Shown piece after piece: positions 1 through 8,305 of a stretch of DNA of 64,000 nt (the stretch's first letter is position 1; every line of letters starts with the position of its first letter). The notes beneath the pieces were generated by a model. It worked only from the letters and a program-made list of their open reading frames with translations, did no database searches and was not told the origin of the DNA. Source of the DNA: JAZKFT01 sp039925965 (GTDB lineage: Bacteria; Bacteroidota; Bacteroidia; Chitinophagales; Chitinophagaceae); assembly GCA_039925965.1 (NCBI GenBank), contig JBDSXW010000051.1:86798-150797 (forward strand), read 5' to 3'. The position numbers and the translations under genes were made by a program.

Positions 1-953
1 TGGCTGAACACAAATGGCTGCGGACGTATGTCGCGTTGTTGCTCTAAACTAACGAAGTAAAACAGTTTGTTTTTTATCAATGGGCCACCTACCCTGAAAC
101 CATAAGTTTTATTGGTAAAATCGGGCAGCTTGGTTGCTGCAGCTTTATCGCCGATTGGATTTTTGCCAGCCAGATCCTGGTTTCTGAAGAAGTTGTAAAT
201 CGATCCACGGGTTTGATTGGTACCGCCACGTGTAGTAGCGTTAATACCACCGCCGGTAAAGTTTCCAAGTGATACGTCAAATGGAGATATTACCACCTGG
301 AACTGGTCGATGGCGTCGATTGAAATTGGTGATCCGCCGGTTTGTCCACCGTTAGTTCCGGAGTTGGATAAACCAAATACGTCATTATTTACCGCACCAT
401 CTATATAAAAAGCATTCAGCCTGTTATTCTGACCGGCGATGCTGATACCACCTTCTGCGCTGGTCAGTTTCGCTTGCGGTACTGCCCGAAGGTAATCACT
501 TAGGTTACGGCCAACTGTAGGCAGGTTTTCCATTTTATCGCGGCCGATATTGGTTTCGCTTCCGCCTTTGCCACTGCTGGCAGCATTTTTATTGGCTACA
601 ACGGTTACACCTGCCAGTTCGGCTTTCTTGTCACCAAGTTTAAAATCCACTTTTCCCGCCTCTCCCAGGTTCAAAAAGATGTTTTCCTGTTTGCCGGTAA
701 CAAAATTTATAAAACTTACTGTCACGGTGTAGGGTCCGCCAATATTCATATTGGCAATATCAAACCGGCCGCCGGAGCGGCTTTGCGTTTTATAGCTTGT
801 GCCGGTAGGTTCATGCAAGGCACTGACAGTGGCGCCCACTAACGGTTCGCCATCGGTAGTTTTTACAAACCCGCTCATGCTACTCGTAGTCGTTTGAGCC
901 CACATCATTGCCGGGAGCGCCATCAGAAAAAATAATAAACTTCTTAATTTCAT
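1..953 (-). CDS. TonB-dependent receptor, Oar-like (partial, N-terminal part)
   Basis: The frame is open from an ATG at 953 to the window edge, so only the first 317 residues are present. It begins with a signal peptide (MKLRSLLFFLMALPAMMWAQ), followed by a carboxypeptidase-regulatory-like beta-sandwich at about residues 25-105 (SGFVKTTDGEPLVGATVSAL). The plug domain comes next, with the typical stretches GRNLSDYLRAVPQ, FYIDGAVNND and GGGINATTRGGTNQTRGS. The family forms outer-membrane barrels for TonB-driven uptake or, for Oar-like members, surface functions. The substrate cannot be told from this part. No susD-like partner is visible on this side. A related full-length receptor lies at 54973-57984. 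Confidence 0.9.
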   Translation of the reverse strand, partial: MKLRSLLFFLMALPAMMWAQTTTSSMSGFVKTTDGEPLVGATVSALHEPTGTSYKTQSRSGGRFDIANMNIGGPYTVTVSFINFVTGKQENIFLNLGEAGKVDFKLGDKKAELAGVTVVANKNAASSGKGGSETNIGRDKMENLPTVGRNLSDYLRAVPQAKLTSAEGGISIAGQNNRLNAFYIDGAVNNDVFGLSNSGTNGGQTGGSPISIDAIDQFQVVISPFDVSLGNFTGGGINATTRGGTNQTRGSIYNFFRNQDLAGKNPIGDKAAATKLPDFTNKTYGFRVGGPLIKNKLFYFVSLEQQRDIRPQPFVFS

Positions 954-1312
954 AAAGGGAAAATTTTACAAGGTGCAAATAAACGTTAAAAGCACTTAAC
1001 TTTCCCATGACCCTGTTAACAAATTATTAGCTGCATTGGTGGAAAACTCCGTATCTCCCGGGAACTGCACCTTCAAACCGCATTGCCAACTCAGCCCAAT
1101 TACCGCTTCTGCCTCCATCTCAACCACACTTCGCCAGGTTAGGCCAGTTTTCCACAGCAACGGCGGTTTAATATACCTGCTCTTGAACTTTGTCCGTCCT
1201 GTCTTGTTCGTTACACCTTTTTCCCTAAACCTTGATACCGTCTCCTGATCCTTGTCCCATGTACCTTCAACCTTCCCCCTTATACCTTATTTTTGCTCCC
1301 AAAATTTGAATT
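954..1312. other. Intergenic region between divergent genes
   Basis: This 359-bp spacer separates the divergent receptor and ribBA. No convincing gene was seen; the short plus-strand frame at 1036-1248 has no recognisable protein character. A TATTTTTG box at 1288-1295 probably serves ribBA. On the minus strand a weaker TTTATTTG box precedes the receptor start. Confidence 0.5.
1288..1295 (+). promoter_or_regulatory. Probable -7 box of ribBA promoter
   Basis: TATTTTTG matches the Bacteroidota -7 consensus TAnnTTTG and lies 17 bases before the ribBA ATG. No clear -33 TTTG at normal spacing was found, so this is a partial match. Confidence 0.45.
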
Positions 1313-2518
1313 ATGTTAGATACTATTGAAAGTGCTATAGAAGATATCCGGATAGGAAAACTGGTGATCGTGGTGGATGATGACGACCGTGAAAACGAAG
1401 GCGACCTGATTGGTGCCGCAAGGATGGTGACCCCGGAAATGATCAATTTCATGACCAAATACGGGCGTGGCCTGATATGTGCCCCCGTGGTGGAAAGTCG
1501 TTGCGATCAATTGAAACTGGAACTAATGGTGACCAATAATACCGCCCTGCACGAAACGCCATTTACTGTTTCGGTCGACCTGCTGGGGCACGGTTGTACT
1601 ACCGGCATTTCCGCACACGACCGGGCCAGAACGGTGCAGGCGCTGATAGACCCCAAAACAAGACCCGAAGAACTGGGAAGACCCGGACATATATTCCCCC
1701 TCCGGTCAAAAAAAGGTGGTGTACTTAGGCGCACCGGACATACAGAAGCCACTACCGACCTCGCCAGGCTCGCAGGATTTGAGCCTGCGGGGGTATTGGT
1801 AGAAATTATGAATGACGACGGTACCATGTCCCGCCTGCCCGACCTGGAGATTATGGCCAAAAAATTCGACCTCAAGCTGATCAGTATCAAAGACCTGATT
1901 GAGTATCGCCTCAGGAGAGATACGCTGATAGAAGAAGTGGTGCGGGTAGAGATGCCCACCAAACATGGTGATTTTAAACTGGTGGCCTTTCGCGACAAAA
2001 GCAACGACAATGAGCACCTGGCCCTGATAAAAGGCGAATGGAAACCTGGCGAGGCCGTACTTACCCGCGTACACAGCAGTTGTTTTACGGGTGATATCCT
2101 TGGCAGTCTGCGATGCGATTGCGGCGACCAGCTTACACTGGCCATGAAGATGGTGCAGGCGGAAGGCAAAGGCGTCATACTGTACATGAATCAGGAAGGC
2201 CGGGGTATCGGGTTGGTCAATAAATTAAAAGCTTACAAACTACAGGAAGAAGGCGCGGACACCCTGGAAGCCAACCTGCAACTGGGCCTCCCCGGCGACG
2301 CGAGAGACTATGGCGTAGGTGCGCAAATGCTGCGCCACCTGGGTGTTACCAAATTAAGACTATTGAGCAACAATCCGAAGAAACGTGTGGGTCTTACCGG
2401 GTACGGCCTGGAGATCGTAGAAACGGTGGCCATCGAAACACCTTCCAATCCACACAATGAAAAATATATGGCGACCAAGCGGGATAAAATGGGGCACGAG
2501 ATTTTGATGGAGCAGTGA
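1313..2518 (+). CDS. ribBA: Bifunctional DHBP synthase / GTP cyclohydrolase II
   Basis: This 401-residue protein fuses the two entry enzymes of riboflavin synthesis. The N-terminal half (about 1-200) is 3,4-dihydroxy-2-butanone-4-phosphate synthase, with the acidic motif DDDDRENEGD at 22-31 and HGCTTGISAHDR near 93-104. The C-terminal half (about 205-400) is GTP cyclohydrolase II, with zinc cysteines C257, C268 and C270 in SSCFTGDILGSLRCDCGDQ and the NQEGRGIGL motif near 293-301. The length fits RibBA. The ATG lies just after a TAnnTTTG box. The gene stands alone, with no other rib genes nearby, and both halves look intact. Confidence 0.97.
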   Translation: MLDTIESAIEDIRIGKLVIVVDDDDRENEGDLIGAARMVTPEMINFMTKYGRGLICAPVVESRCDQLKLELMVTNNTALHETPFTVSVDLLGHGCTTGISAHDRARTVQALIDPKTRPEELGRPGHIFPLRSKKGGVLRRTGHTEATTDLARLAGFEPAGVLVEIMNDDGTMSRLPDLEIMAKKFDLKLISIKDLIEYRLRRDTLIEEVVRVEMPTKHGDFKLVAFRDKSNDNEHLALIKGEWKPGEAVLTRVHSSCFTGDILGSLRCDCGDQLTLAMKMVQAEGKGVILYMNQEGRGIGLVNKLKAYKLQEEGADTLEANLQLGLPGDARDYGVGAQMLRHLGVTKLRLLSNNPKKRVGLTGYGLEIVETVAIETPSNPHNEKYMATKRDKMGHEILMEQ

Positions 2519-2650
2519 TTGGTGGATCAGTTGATTGGTTAATTGGTTACCTCGCTCATTAGAAAAGAAAGACAACAGAATGATGGTTAAGAAGTCATTT
2601 TGTAAATAATGTTGCCCCTTTTTGTGAATAGTAGGTTGGAAATCCAACTG

Positions 2651-2677
2651 AAATGACCGGACAAATATTGGTCATTT
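2651..2677. repeat. Short inverted repeat
   Basis: AAATGACC at 2651-2658 pairs with GGTCATTT at 2670-2677 around an 11-nt loop. It lies between ribBA and the broken antitoxin gene. It could be an operator of the old toxin-antitoxin pair or a weak end signal for ribBA; no T-run follows. Confidence 0.35.
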
Positions 2678-2727
2678 AGAGTCTTAATTTTAAATTACAG
2701 TATTAGGAATTATTAAAATCATTGCAA

Positions 2728-2946
2728 ATGCTGGAGACATACCATATCAGAGCAAAAAAGGAATAGGCAGTTTCGTTACTGGAACTTTTGAAAAAAGATG
2801 ACACAATTGAAGATTTGGAACTACAGGAATTCGAATTGTATGAAATGCAAAAGGCAGACATAGATAAAGAATTGAAGCTGATAAATGCCAATCCCGACTA
2901 CCTGATAAAATGGGAGGATGTAAGACAACGCTTTATCAAACCTTGA
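2728..2946 (+). pseudogene. Decayed antitoxin gene (in-frame stop)
   Basis: Read from the ATG at 2728, the frame gives MLETYHIRAKKE and then a TAG at 2764-2766. It continues open in the same frame for 59 more codons (AVSLLELLKKDDTIEDLELQ and on to DVRQRFIKP) to a TGA at 2944-2946. One nonsense change therefore splits a gene of about 72 codons. The small acidic-helical protein, with its stop overlapping the next start by one base (TGATG), is the usual layout of a ParE/RelE-type antitoxin before its toxin. The antitoxin family itself is not recognised with certainty. Confidence 0.6.
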
Positions 2947-3239
2947 TGGAGTATACTATTTATATTACTCCAACAGCAGTAAATGACATTAGCGAAGCCA
3001 TCAACTATTATAATAATAAAGTTGCCAGCTTAGGATACAAATTTGCTAGCGATCTTGAGAGAATTTCAAAGCTATTGCCATGCTACCAAATGGGTACACC
3101 GAATGTTATAAAAATGTGAGGGGTAAATTGCTGAAGAAATTTCCCTACCTGATACTTACTTTATAGAACAGATAATACGGCCAAAACAGTGGAAATAATA
3201 AGGATCTACAATACTGCACGCAACCCCTATTGGGCATAA
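2946..3239 (+). pseudogene. Decayed RelE/ParE-type toxin gene (frameshifted)
   Basis: The first 57 codons read MEYTIYITPTAVNDISEAIN and on to LERISKLLP, a typical RelE/ParE toxin N-terminus (beta strand, then helices with the NYYNNK/ASDLERI pattern). The frame then stops at 3117-3119. A second frame supplies the middle (RGKLLKKFPYLI), and a third ends with VEIIRIYNTARNPYWA and a stop at 3237-3239, the characteristic toxin C-terminus. At least two frameshifts therefore separate intact family motifs. With the upstream antitoxin also broken, the pair is almost certainly inactive. Confidence 0.75.
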
Positions 3240-3271
3240 AAAAATTATAGATCAGCATACTGTAAACAATA

Positions 3272-3301
3272 ATTGACATCCTTCTCACTCAACTATATTT
3301 G
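3272..3301 (+). promoter_or_regulatory. Promoter of the Mur ligase gene
   Basis: ATTG at 3272-3275 and TATATTTG at 3294-3301 are separated by 18 bases, a good match to the Bacteroidota primary sigma factor promoter (TTTG ... TAnnTTTG). The expected transcript starts about 10-12 bases before the ATG at 3319. Confidence 0.65.
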
Positions 3302-3318
3302 TCATAAATAGCTGGTGA

Positions 3319-4695
3319 ATGATTTCTTCGATTAACGATTTTCAAAAAGTATTTTTCATTGGGGTTGCGGGTACGGGCATGAGCGCTATTGCACAATACC
3401 TGCATGGTGTGGGCAAAAATGTGGGCGGCAGCGACCGCTATTTCATCACCGGCGAAGCCAACGAAACCCGGGAAAAGCTAGAAGCCGAAGGAATTCACTG
3501 CTTCCTGCAAAATGGCGAAGGCATTGACGAAACCACCGGCCTGGTAGTCGTTTCCACGGCTGTGGAAGACACCGTGATAGAAGTACAAAAGGCCAAACAG
3601 CTGAACATTCCCATAATTAAAAGAAGTGAATTACTGGCGATGATCGCTGCCAGTAAAAGAACCATTGCCGTAGGCGGCACCAGTGGCAAGAGCACCACAA
3701 GTGCCATGCTTTTTGATATCCTGCAACATGCCAGTATGCACCCTGGCATTATCAGCGGCGCCGGATTAATCAGCATTATTAAAGAAGGAAAAATCGGCAA
3801 TGCCAAAACCGGTAGCGGTGAATGGCTGGTGATCGAAGCCGACGAAAGCGATGGCTCTATTGTACAATACCACGCCGAGATTGGCCTTTTACTGAACGTA
3901 GACAAAGACCATAAAGACATTGACATTTTGATGCATATGTTCACTACCTTCAAAAACAACTCCGCCAATTTTATCGTCAACTGCTCGCACCCGCTTGCGG
4001 CCCGGCTAAGCAGTCATGCATCAGGGGACTTTGCGCTGGATACGGCCACTGGCGCAGGTTATATCGCATCTGGCTTTTCGCAGCAGGGTCTCTCCATAGA
4101 ATTTACCATCAATGGCACCGCCTTTCACCTGAATAGTGTTGGTCGGCATAATATGGAAAATGTGCTAGCCGCGGTGGCAGTGGCTAATCAACTGGGTGTG
4201 TCGCTTGCCGTCTGCTCAGAAGCCATCGCAGGTTATGAAGGCATCTACCGGCGCCACCAGGTATTAGGTAAAAAAGACGGTGTGCTGCTAATCGACGACT
4301 ATGCGCATAACCCGGTGAAATGCGCCACCTCTATCCAGGCCTGTCAGCCCATTGCACCAAAAGTAATCGCCTGGTTTCAGCCACATGGCTATGGCCCCAC
4401 CAAATTTTTACGGCATGATTTTGTAGAAGAAATTTCAAAAGTGTTGCGGCCTGAAGACGAGATCTGGATGAGTGAAATATTCTACGCCGGCGGAACCGCC
4501 GTAAAAGATATCAGCGCCAACGATTTGATCAGCGATCTGAAAGCCACCAGCGTAAAAGCTTTCTTCGTAGAGCACAGAAATGACCTGGTAAAAACCTTGC
4601 GGCCACATTTCACTGAAAACTGCGTCCTGCTGCTCATGGGTGCCCGCGACCCATCGTTGGAGCAATTCGCAAAAAAAGTCTGGGAAGAATTGTGA
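3319..4695 (+). CDS. MurC/Mpl-like Mur ligase
   Basis: This 458-residue protein has the three-domain Mur ligase layout: a Rossmann-like UDP-binding start (FFIGVAGTGMSAIAQYL, 12-28), an ATP-binding middle domain with P-loop GGTSGKST (119-126) and EADESDGS (173-180), and a C-terminal domain with DDYAHNP (326-332) and FQPHGYGPTKFLRHDF. Family members join an amino acid or peptide to UDP-MurNAc; MurC adds L-alanine and Mpl recycles the tripeptide. The P-loop reads TSGKST where MurC and Mpl normally have THGKTT, and the gene is not in a division/cell-wall cluster. It is therefore more likely a specialised or recycling ligase than the housekeeping MurC. The exact substrate is not established. Confidence 0.8.
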   Translation: MISSINDFQKVFFIGVAGTGMSAIAQYLHGVGKNVGGSDRYFITGEANETREKLEAEGIHCFLQNGEGIDETTGLVVVSTAVEDTVIEVQKAKQLNIPIIKRSELLAMIAASKRTIAVGGTSGKSTTSAMLFDILQHASMHPGIISGAGLISIIKEGKIGNAKTGSGEWLVIEADESDGSIVQYHAEIGLLLNVDKDHKDIDILMHMFTTFKNNSANFIVNCSHPLAARLSSHASGDFALDTATGAGYIASGFSQQGLSIEFTINGTAFHLNSVGRHNMENVLAAVAVANQLGVSLAVCSEAIAGYEGIYRRHQVLGKKDGVLLIDDYAHNPVKCATSIQACQPIAPKVIAWFQPHGYGPTKFLRHDFVEEISKVLRPEDEIWMSEIFYAGGTAVKDISANDLISDLKATSVKAFFVEHRNDLVKTLRPHFTENCVLLLMGARDPSLEQFAKKVWEEL

Positions 4696-4781
4696 TTTTC
4701 TGATGTCGGATGCGTGATTCAGATTTTTTGATGTCTGATGCCTGGTTCGGATTTTTTGATGTCTGATGCCTGATGTCTGAT
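4694..4781. repeat. Tandem repeat, 28-bp period, starting at a stop codon
   Basis: Three imperfect copies begin at 4694, 4722 and 4750. The core reads GATTTTTTGATGTCTGATGC. The first copy includes the TGA stop of the Mur ligase. A related sequence on the opposite strand lies at about 17950-17985, before the ATP-grasp-like gene. Confidence 0.7.
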
Positions 4782-4859
4782 TTACCGGGACTAACATACA
4801 CGTCATTTGATCAATAATTCATAGGGTATTTTCACACTTCCACATTCCCACATTTTCTC

Positions 4860-4885
4860 CATTATTCATTATTCATTATTCATTA
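4860..4885. repeat. Short tandem repeat CATTATT
   Basis: Three and a half copies of the 7-mer CATTATT lie shortly before the MFS transporter start. The A+T-rich stretch may help promoter opening, but no clear promoter box was seen. Confidence 0.55.
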
Positions 4886-4904
4886 ATAAATTATCCATTA
4901 AAAA

Positions 4905-6134
4905 ATGGCTTCCTCCAAACGCAGCCCTGCCATGGGTTTTATCTTTTTAACGCTGCTAATTGATGTAATCGGCTTTGGGCTGATTATACCTGTGATGCCG
5001 GACCTTATCAAAACACTGGGCCATACCGATAACGCCCATGCCGCAACCATTGCTGGCTGGATGTTATTTACGTATGCCATCACCCAATTTATTTTTTCCC
5101 CAATACTCGGCAACCTCAGTGATAAATATGGCCGGCGACCCGTGCTGCTTTTTTCTTTGTTCGGATTTGGCCTTGACTACCTGCTGCTCTCCTTTGCACC
5201 CACGATCGGATGGTTTTTTGTTGGCAGGTTTATTGCCGGTATTACAGGCGCCAGTTTTACTACAGCCAGTGCGTATATCGCCGACATCAGCAACAATGAA
5301 AACAGGGCTAAAAATTTTGGTTTAGTGGGTGCAGCGTTCGGCATCGGCTTTATGGTAGGCCCATCACTGGGCGGGCTATTGGGCCACTTTGGTACGCGGG
5401 TTCCATTTTATGCGGCGGCCGGTCTTTGCCTGATCAACTGGCTCTATGGCTACTTTGTACTTCCCGAAAGTTTGTCTGAAGAACATCGCAGAGCTTTTAG
5501 TTGGAAAAGTGCTATCCCGTTTAAAAATCTGTCTATCCTGAGGCGGTATAAATCGGTAAATGGATTGGTAGCTTCACTGGTTTTAATCTTCCTGGCCTCC
5601 CATGCGGTGCAGAGCAACTGGACGTTTTTCAATATTGAAAAATTTAAGTGGAGTGTATTGATCATGGGTTTTTCTTTAACACTCGTAGGCGTATTGGTGG
5701 GCGGCGTGCAGGCCGGGCTTACCCGCGTAATCAACCCCAAAATTGGTAATGAAAAAAGCGTGTACATCGGATTGGCTATGTATGCTCTCGGCTTGCTACT
5801 ATTTGCATTTGCATCGAAAAGCTGGATGATGTTTGTATTCCTGGTTCCCTATTGCCTCGGCGGCATCGCAAACCCATCGCTACAGGCCATTATGAGTAGC
5901 GAAGTCCCATCTAATGAACAGGGCGAATTGCAGGGAGCACTTACCAGCCTCACCAGTCTAACGTCTATTTTTGGCCCTATCATCATGACCAATCTGTTTT
6001 CATATTTTATCAGCCCGAAAGCGCCTTTCTATTTTGCAGGCGCAGCTTTTCTGTTGGGGGCTGTATTAATGATCGTCAGCGCTATGCTGGCCTACCGCGC
6101 ACTGCATGTGAAAAAAGTACCGGCTTTATCATAA
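4905..6134 (+). CDS. MFS efflux transporter, TetA-like
   Basis: This 409-residue integral membrane protein has twelve predicted hydrophobic helices. Features of the TetA/TCR drug:proton antiporter group are the first helix LIDVIGFGLIIPVMPDLI (about 18-35), motif A GNLSDKYGRRPV at 69-80, and motif C GIGFMVGPSLGGLLG in helix 5. Such pumps sit in the inner membrane and export drugs or metabolites in exchange for protons. No TetR-type regulator is adjacent, so a true resistance role cannot be claimed. The ATG was chosen because the first helix begins about 12 residues later, as in relatives. Confidence 0.88.
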   Translation: MASSKRSPAMGFIFLTLLIDVIGFGLIIPVMPDLIKTLGHTDNAHAATIAGWMLFTYAITQFIFSPILGNLSDKYGRRPVLLFSLFGFGLDYLLLSFAPTIGWFFVGRFIAGITGASFTTASAYIADISNNENRAKNFGLVGAAFGIGFMVGPSLGGLLGHFGTRVPFYAAAGLCLINWLYGYFVLPESLSEEHRRAFSWKSAIPFKNLSILRRYKSVNGLVASLVLIFLASHAVQSNWTFFNIEKFKWSVLIMGFSLTLVGVLVGGVQAGLTRVINPKIGNEKSVYIGLAMYALGLLLFAFASKSWMMFVFLVPYCLGGIANPSLQAIMSSEVPSNEQGELQGALTSLTSLTSIFGPIIMTNLFSYFISPKAPFYFAGAAFLLGAVLMIVSAMLAYRALHVKKVPALS

Positions 6135-6259
6135 CTACTTAGAGCTATTAAACAATGAATCCGGACAGGCTGCGGATTAGCACAGTTGATAAATTTCTTA
6201 CCTACAGTTGGGCTCAAATTAAAACCTGACTGTATCTTGTTCACTTAAAAAAGTATGCT

Positions 6260-6982
6260 ATGAAATATACCTGGATAGCGCTGGCACTGATGATCAGCGG
6301 TTGTCATATAAACATGAACAGTGGGGATGATATTAACGGTAATGGTGTCATTAAAAAAGAAACCCGGAACCTCGGCGGTTTCACCGGTGTCGAAGTGGCA
6401 GGCCCTTTCGAAATAATGTTGGTCCAAGGCAGCAGCTTTGGTGTTGAAATCGAAGGCGATGAAAATCTGCTTCAATATATCGACGTCATTAAACACAATG
6501 GCAACGTGGAAATAAGCGAGAAAGATGGCTATGATTTACATAGCAAACGCGGCATTAAAATCCGGGTGTTGTTGATGGAAGTTAACGAAGTGTCCGTATC
6601 CGGCTCTGGCTCGGTAACCAGCGAAGCTCCGGTAAGTAGTCCCGATAAGATGCAACTGGATATTGCGGGCAGCGGCGATTTGAACCTGGATGTAAAAGCA
6701 CCGAATGTATCCGTGGGAATTGGCGGCAGCGGCAAAGCCACGGTAAGTGGAAGCTGCCGGAAGTTACACGTTGCTATCGGCGGCAGCGGTGACTGTTTCG
6801 CCGAAGACCTGCTTAGTGAAGAATGCGAAGCCAGTATTGGTGGCAGCGGCACAGCCAGGGTGTATGCGAGTGTAAGCCTGAAGGGAAGCGTAGGTGGCAG
6901 CGGCGATATCTTTTATAAAGGTAAACCCAAAAATGTGAGCAAATCCATTGGTGGCAGTGGCAGTATAGAACCGATAAACTAA
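6260..6982 (+). CDS. GIN-domain (DUF2807) lipoprotein
   Basis: This 240-residue exported protein starts with a lipoprotein signal (MKYTWIALALMISGC, lipobox ISGC with C15). From about residue 37 it carries a putative auto-transporter adhesin head (GIN) domain, with FTGVEVAGPFEIML at the front. A run of beta-helix turns follows, each carrying SGSG, AGSG or GGSG (seven such turns between about 113 and 236). These proteins are common in Bacteroidota and sit at the outer membrane or periplasm; their function is not established. The gene is monocistronic. A TATCTTG stretch some 20 bases upstream may be a weak -7 box. Confidence 0.88.
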   Translation: MKYTWIALALMISGCHINMNSGDDINGNGVIKKETRNLGGFTGVEVAGPFEIMLVQGSSFGVEIEGDENLLQYIDVIKHNGNVEISEKDGYDLHSKRGIKIRVLLMEVNEVSVSGSGSVTSEAPVSSPDKMQLDIAGSGDLNLDVKAPNVSVGIGGSGKATVSGSCRKLHVAIGGSGDCFAEDLLSEECEASIGGSGTARVYASVSLKGSVGGSGDIFYKGKPKNVSKSIGGSGSIEPIN

Positions 6983-7169
6983 CCAAGCTGAGCTTTCCCG
7001 GTGTCTTTTTTTTAGCTGTAAAAATATTCAAAAATCATCAAGCAATGCTCAATTTTCAATAGAAAGCTTGTTCGGAAACGGAGCCTTTGGGTTTTAAATT
7101 TTGATTAATCCTACAAAATATTTCCGGAATATCAACTACTATTAATCGTTATTCGTTATTTCCGTAAAC

Positions 7170-7210
7170 ATAAAGAGAGCCGTTCCAGATACAGGAACGG
7201 CTCTCTTTAT
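7170..7210 (-). terminator. Terminator of the tuf-secE-nusG transcription unit
   Basis: A perfect 17-bp inverted repeat pairs 7170-7186 with 7194-7210 around a 7-nt loop. Its core is GAGAGCCGTTCC, and the minus-strand arm ends in T-rich sequence. It lies 20 bases after the nusG stop. It could act in both directions, but no plus-strand gene ends close by. Confidence 0.85.
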
Positions 7211-7230
7211 TATTCTTTCGCTGATTGATA

Positions 7231-7812
7231 TTATACCAGCTTCTCTACCTGCATATAGTTCAGTTCCACAGGTGTAGAGCGGCCAAATATTTTTACGATT
7301 ACTTTCAGTTTTTTCTTCTCATCGTTCACATCTTCGATCACACCATTAAAGTCGTTGAAGGCACCATCGATGATCTTGATGGTTTCGCCAACGATAAATG
7401 GTTCACTCATCTGCATACCCTGCTCTCCCATTTCATCTACCTTACCCAGCATTTTGTTTACCTCTGCACGGCGAAGTGAAATAATATTTCCTTTGGATCC
7501 TTTGCCATCGGTAAGAAAGTGCATGATGTTGGTAATGTTGCTGATATGCTGAACGATATCGTCGGTAAGCTTACCATTGGCCACTTCCAACATTACATAA
7601 CCGGGATAATAGTTCTTCTCCCGCATTACCTTTTTGCCGTTCTGCACCTTGTACACTTTCTCCATAGGTAAAAACACCTGTTTTACGATTTCCCCCCATG
7701 CATTGCGGGTAATATCCTTATCCAGGTATTCTTTTACCTTACGTTCTTTGCCGCTCACAACCCTTAGAACGTACCACCTGGTGGTGTCCTGTACTACTAT
7801 TGTTTCTTCCAT
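7231..7812 (-). CDS. nusG: Transcription termination/antitermination factor NusG
   Basis: This 193-residue protein has the NGN domain (about 10-125; RWYVLRVVSGKERKVKEYL, NYYPGYVMLE) and a C-terminal KOW domain (GETIKIIDGAFNDFNGVIED, about 142-161). NusG binds RNA polymerase and links it to Rho or to the ribosome. It starts at the base where secE ends (one-base overlap), so the two are translationally coupled. In most bacteria rplK follows; here a strong terminator follows instead. Confidence 0.97.
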   Translation of the reverse strand: MEETIVVQDTTRWYVLRVVSGKERKVKEYLDKDITRNAWGEIVKQVFLPMEKVYKVQNGKKVMREKNYYPGYVMLEVANGKLTDDIVQHISNITNIMHFLTDGKGSKGNIISLRRAEVNKMLGKVDEMGEQGMQMSEPFIVGETIKIIDGAFNDFNGVIEDVNDEKKKLKVIVKIFGRSTPVELNYMQVEKLV

Positions 7813-8006
7813 TAGCTAATTAATGAGTATATCAATTTCAATACAGCCTGGCTTGCAAAATCCATTACCCATACAATGGCGGTAATTACCAGAGTTGCAC
7901 CCAGTACGATAACCGTACTCTGTTGCAGCTCGGTCCATGTAGGCCAGGTTACTTTTTCAAGCATCTCTTTCCAGCTTTCGCGGAAATAGGTGGTTACTTT
8001 ATTCAT
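7812..8006 (-). CDS. secE: Preprotein translocase subunit SecE
   Basis: This 64-residue protein has a short cytoplasmic helix (YFRESWKEMLEKVTWPTWTE, with the conserved KVTWP motif) followed by one transmembrane helix (STVIVLGATLVITAIVWVMD). It is the single-span SecE form that clamps the SecY channel in the inner membrane. It sits between tRNA-Trp and nusG, the standard order, and overlaps the nusG start by one base. Confidence 0.95.
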   Translation of the reverse strand: MNKVTTYFRESWKEMLEKVTWPTWTELQQSTVIVLGATLVITAIVWVMDFASQAVLKLIYSLIS

Positions 8007-8015
8007 AATTAAACA

Positions 8016-8147
8016 ATGTGCTAATGTGCCGATTAGCTAATGTGCTAATAAAAAACCGCTACTACTGAATTTTAAACAACTAGTTGGCATGCAAAGCATG
8101 CAATTTAATTGGCTAATTAGCTAATTGGCACATTAGCTAATTCAAAA
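8016..8147. repeat. AT-rich palindromic TTAGCTAAT repeats
   Basis: The spacer between secE and tRNA-Trp holds several copies of TTAGCTAAT and AATTAGCTAATT, plus GTGCTAAT units. They are partly inverted, so they can fold on themselves. The same motif fills the spacers on both sides of 10030-10150. Confidence 0.6.
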
Positions 8148-8154
8148 AGCGTTC

Positions 8155-8227
8155 GCACGGGCACTAGGATTCGAACCCAGATCAAAGGTTTTGGAGACCC
8201 GTATGCTACCGTTGCACCATGCCCGTG
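8155..8227 (-). tRNA. tRNA-Trp (anticodon CCA)
   Basis: The 73-nt cloverleaf has acceptor arms CACGGGC/GCCCGTG, anticodon loop CTCCAAA giving CCA, and T-loop GGTTCGAATCC. The 3' CCA is not encoded. Its place between tuf and secE is conserved in Bacteroidota. Confidence 0.95.
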
Positions 8228-8246
8228 TTTAGTATTTAGATGAAAG

Positions 8247-8283
8247 TACAAAGTACTTAGATAAAAAACCTAAGTACTTTGTA
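8247..8283. repeat. 14-bp perfect inverted repeat between tuf and tRNA-Trp
   Basis: TACAAAGTACTTAG at 8247-8260 pairs with CTAAGTACTTTGTA at 8270-8283 around a 9-nt loop. It can form a stable hairpin in the tuf-trnW transcript. It could help RNA processing or act as a partial terminator, but the flanking T-run is short. Confidence 0.6.
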
Positions 8284-8305
8284 ATTTTCACCACACTAGT
8301 ATGTC

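Noticed and set aside
1036..1248. Small plus-strand gene in the spacer before ribBA
   Set aside because: Proline/serine/threonine-rich translation with no domain or signal; it probably reflects base composition only.
1507..2187. Long minus-strand open frame (226 codons) inside ribBA
   Set aside because: It is antisense to a fully conserved enzyme gene, serine-rich, with no domain; a shadow of ribBA codon use.
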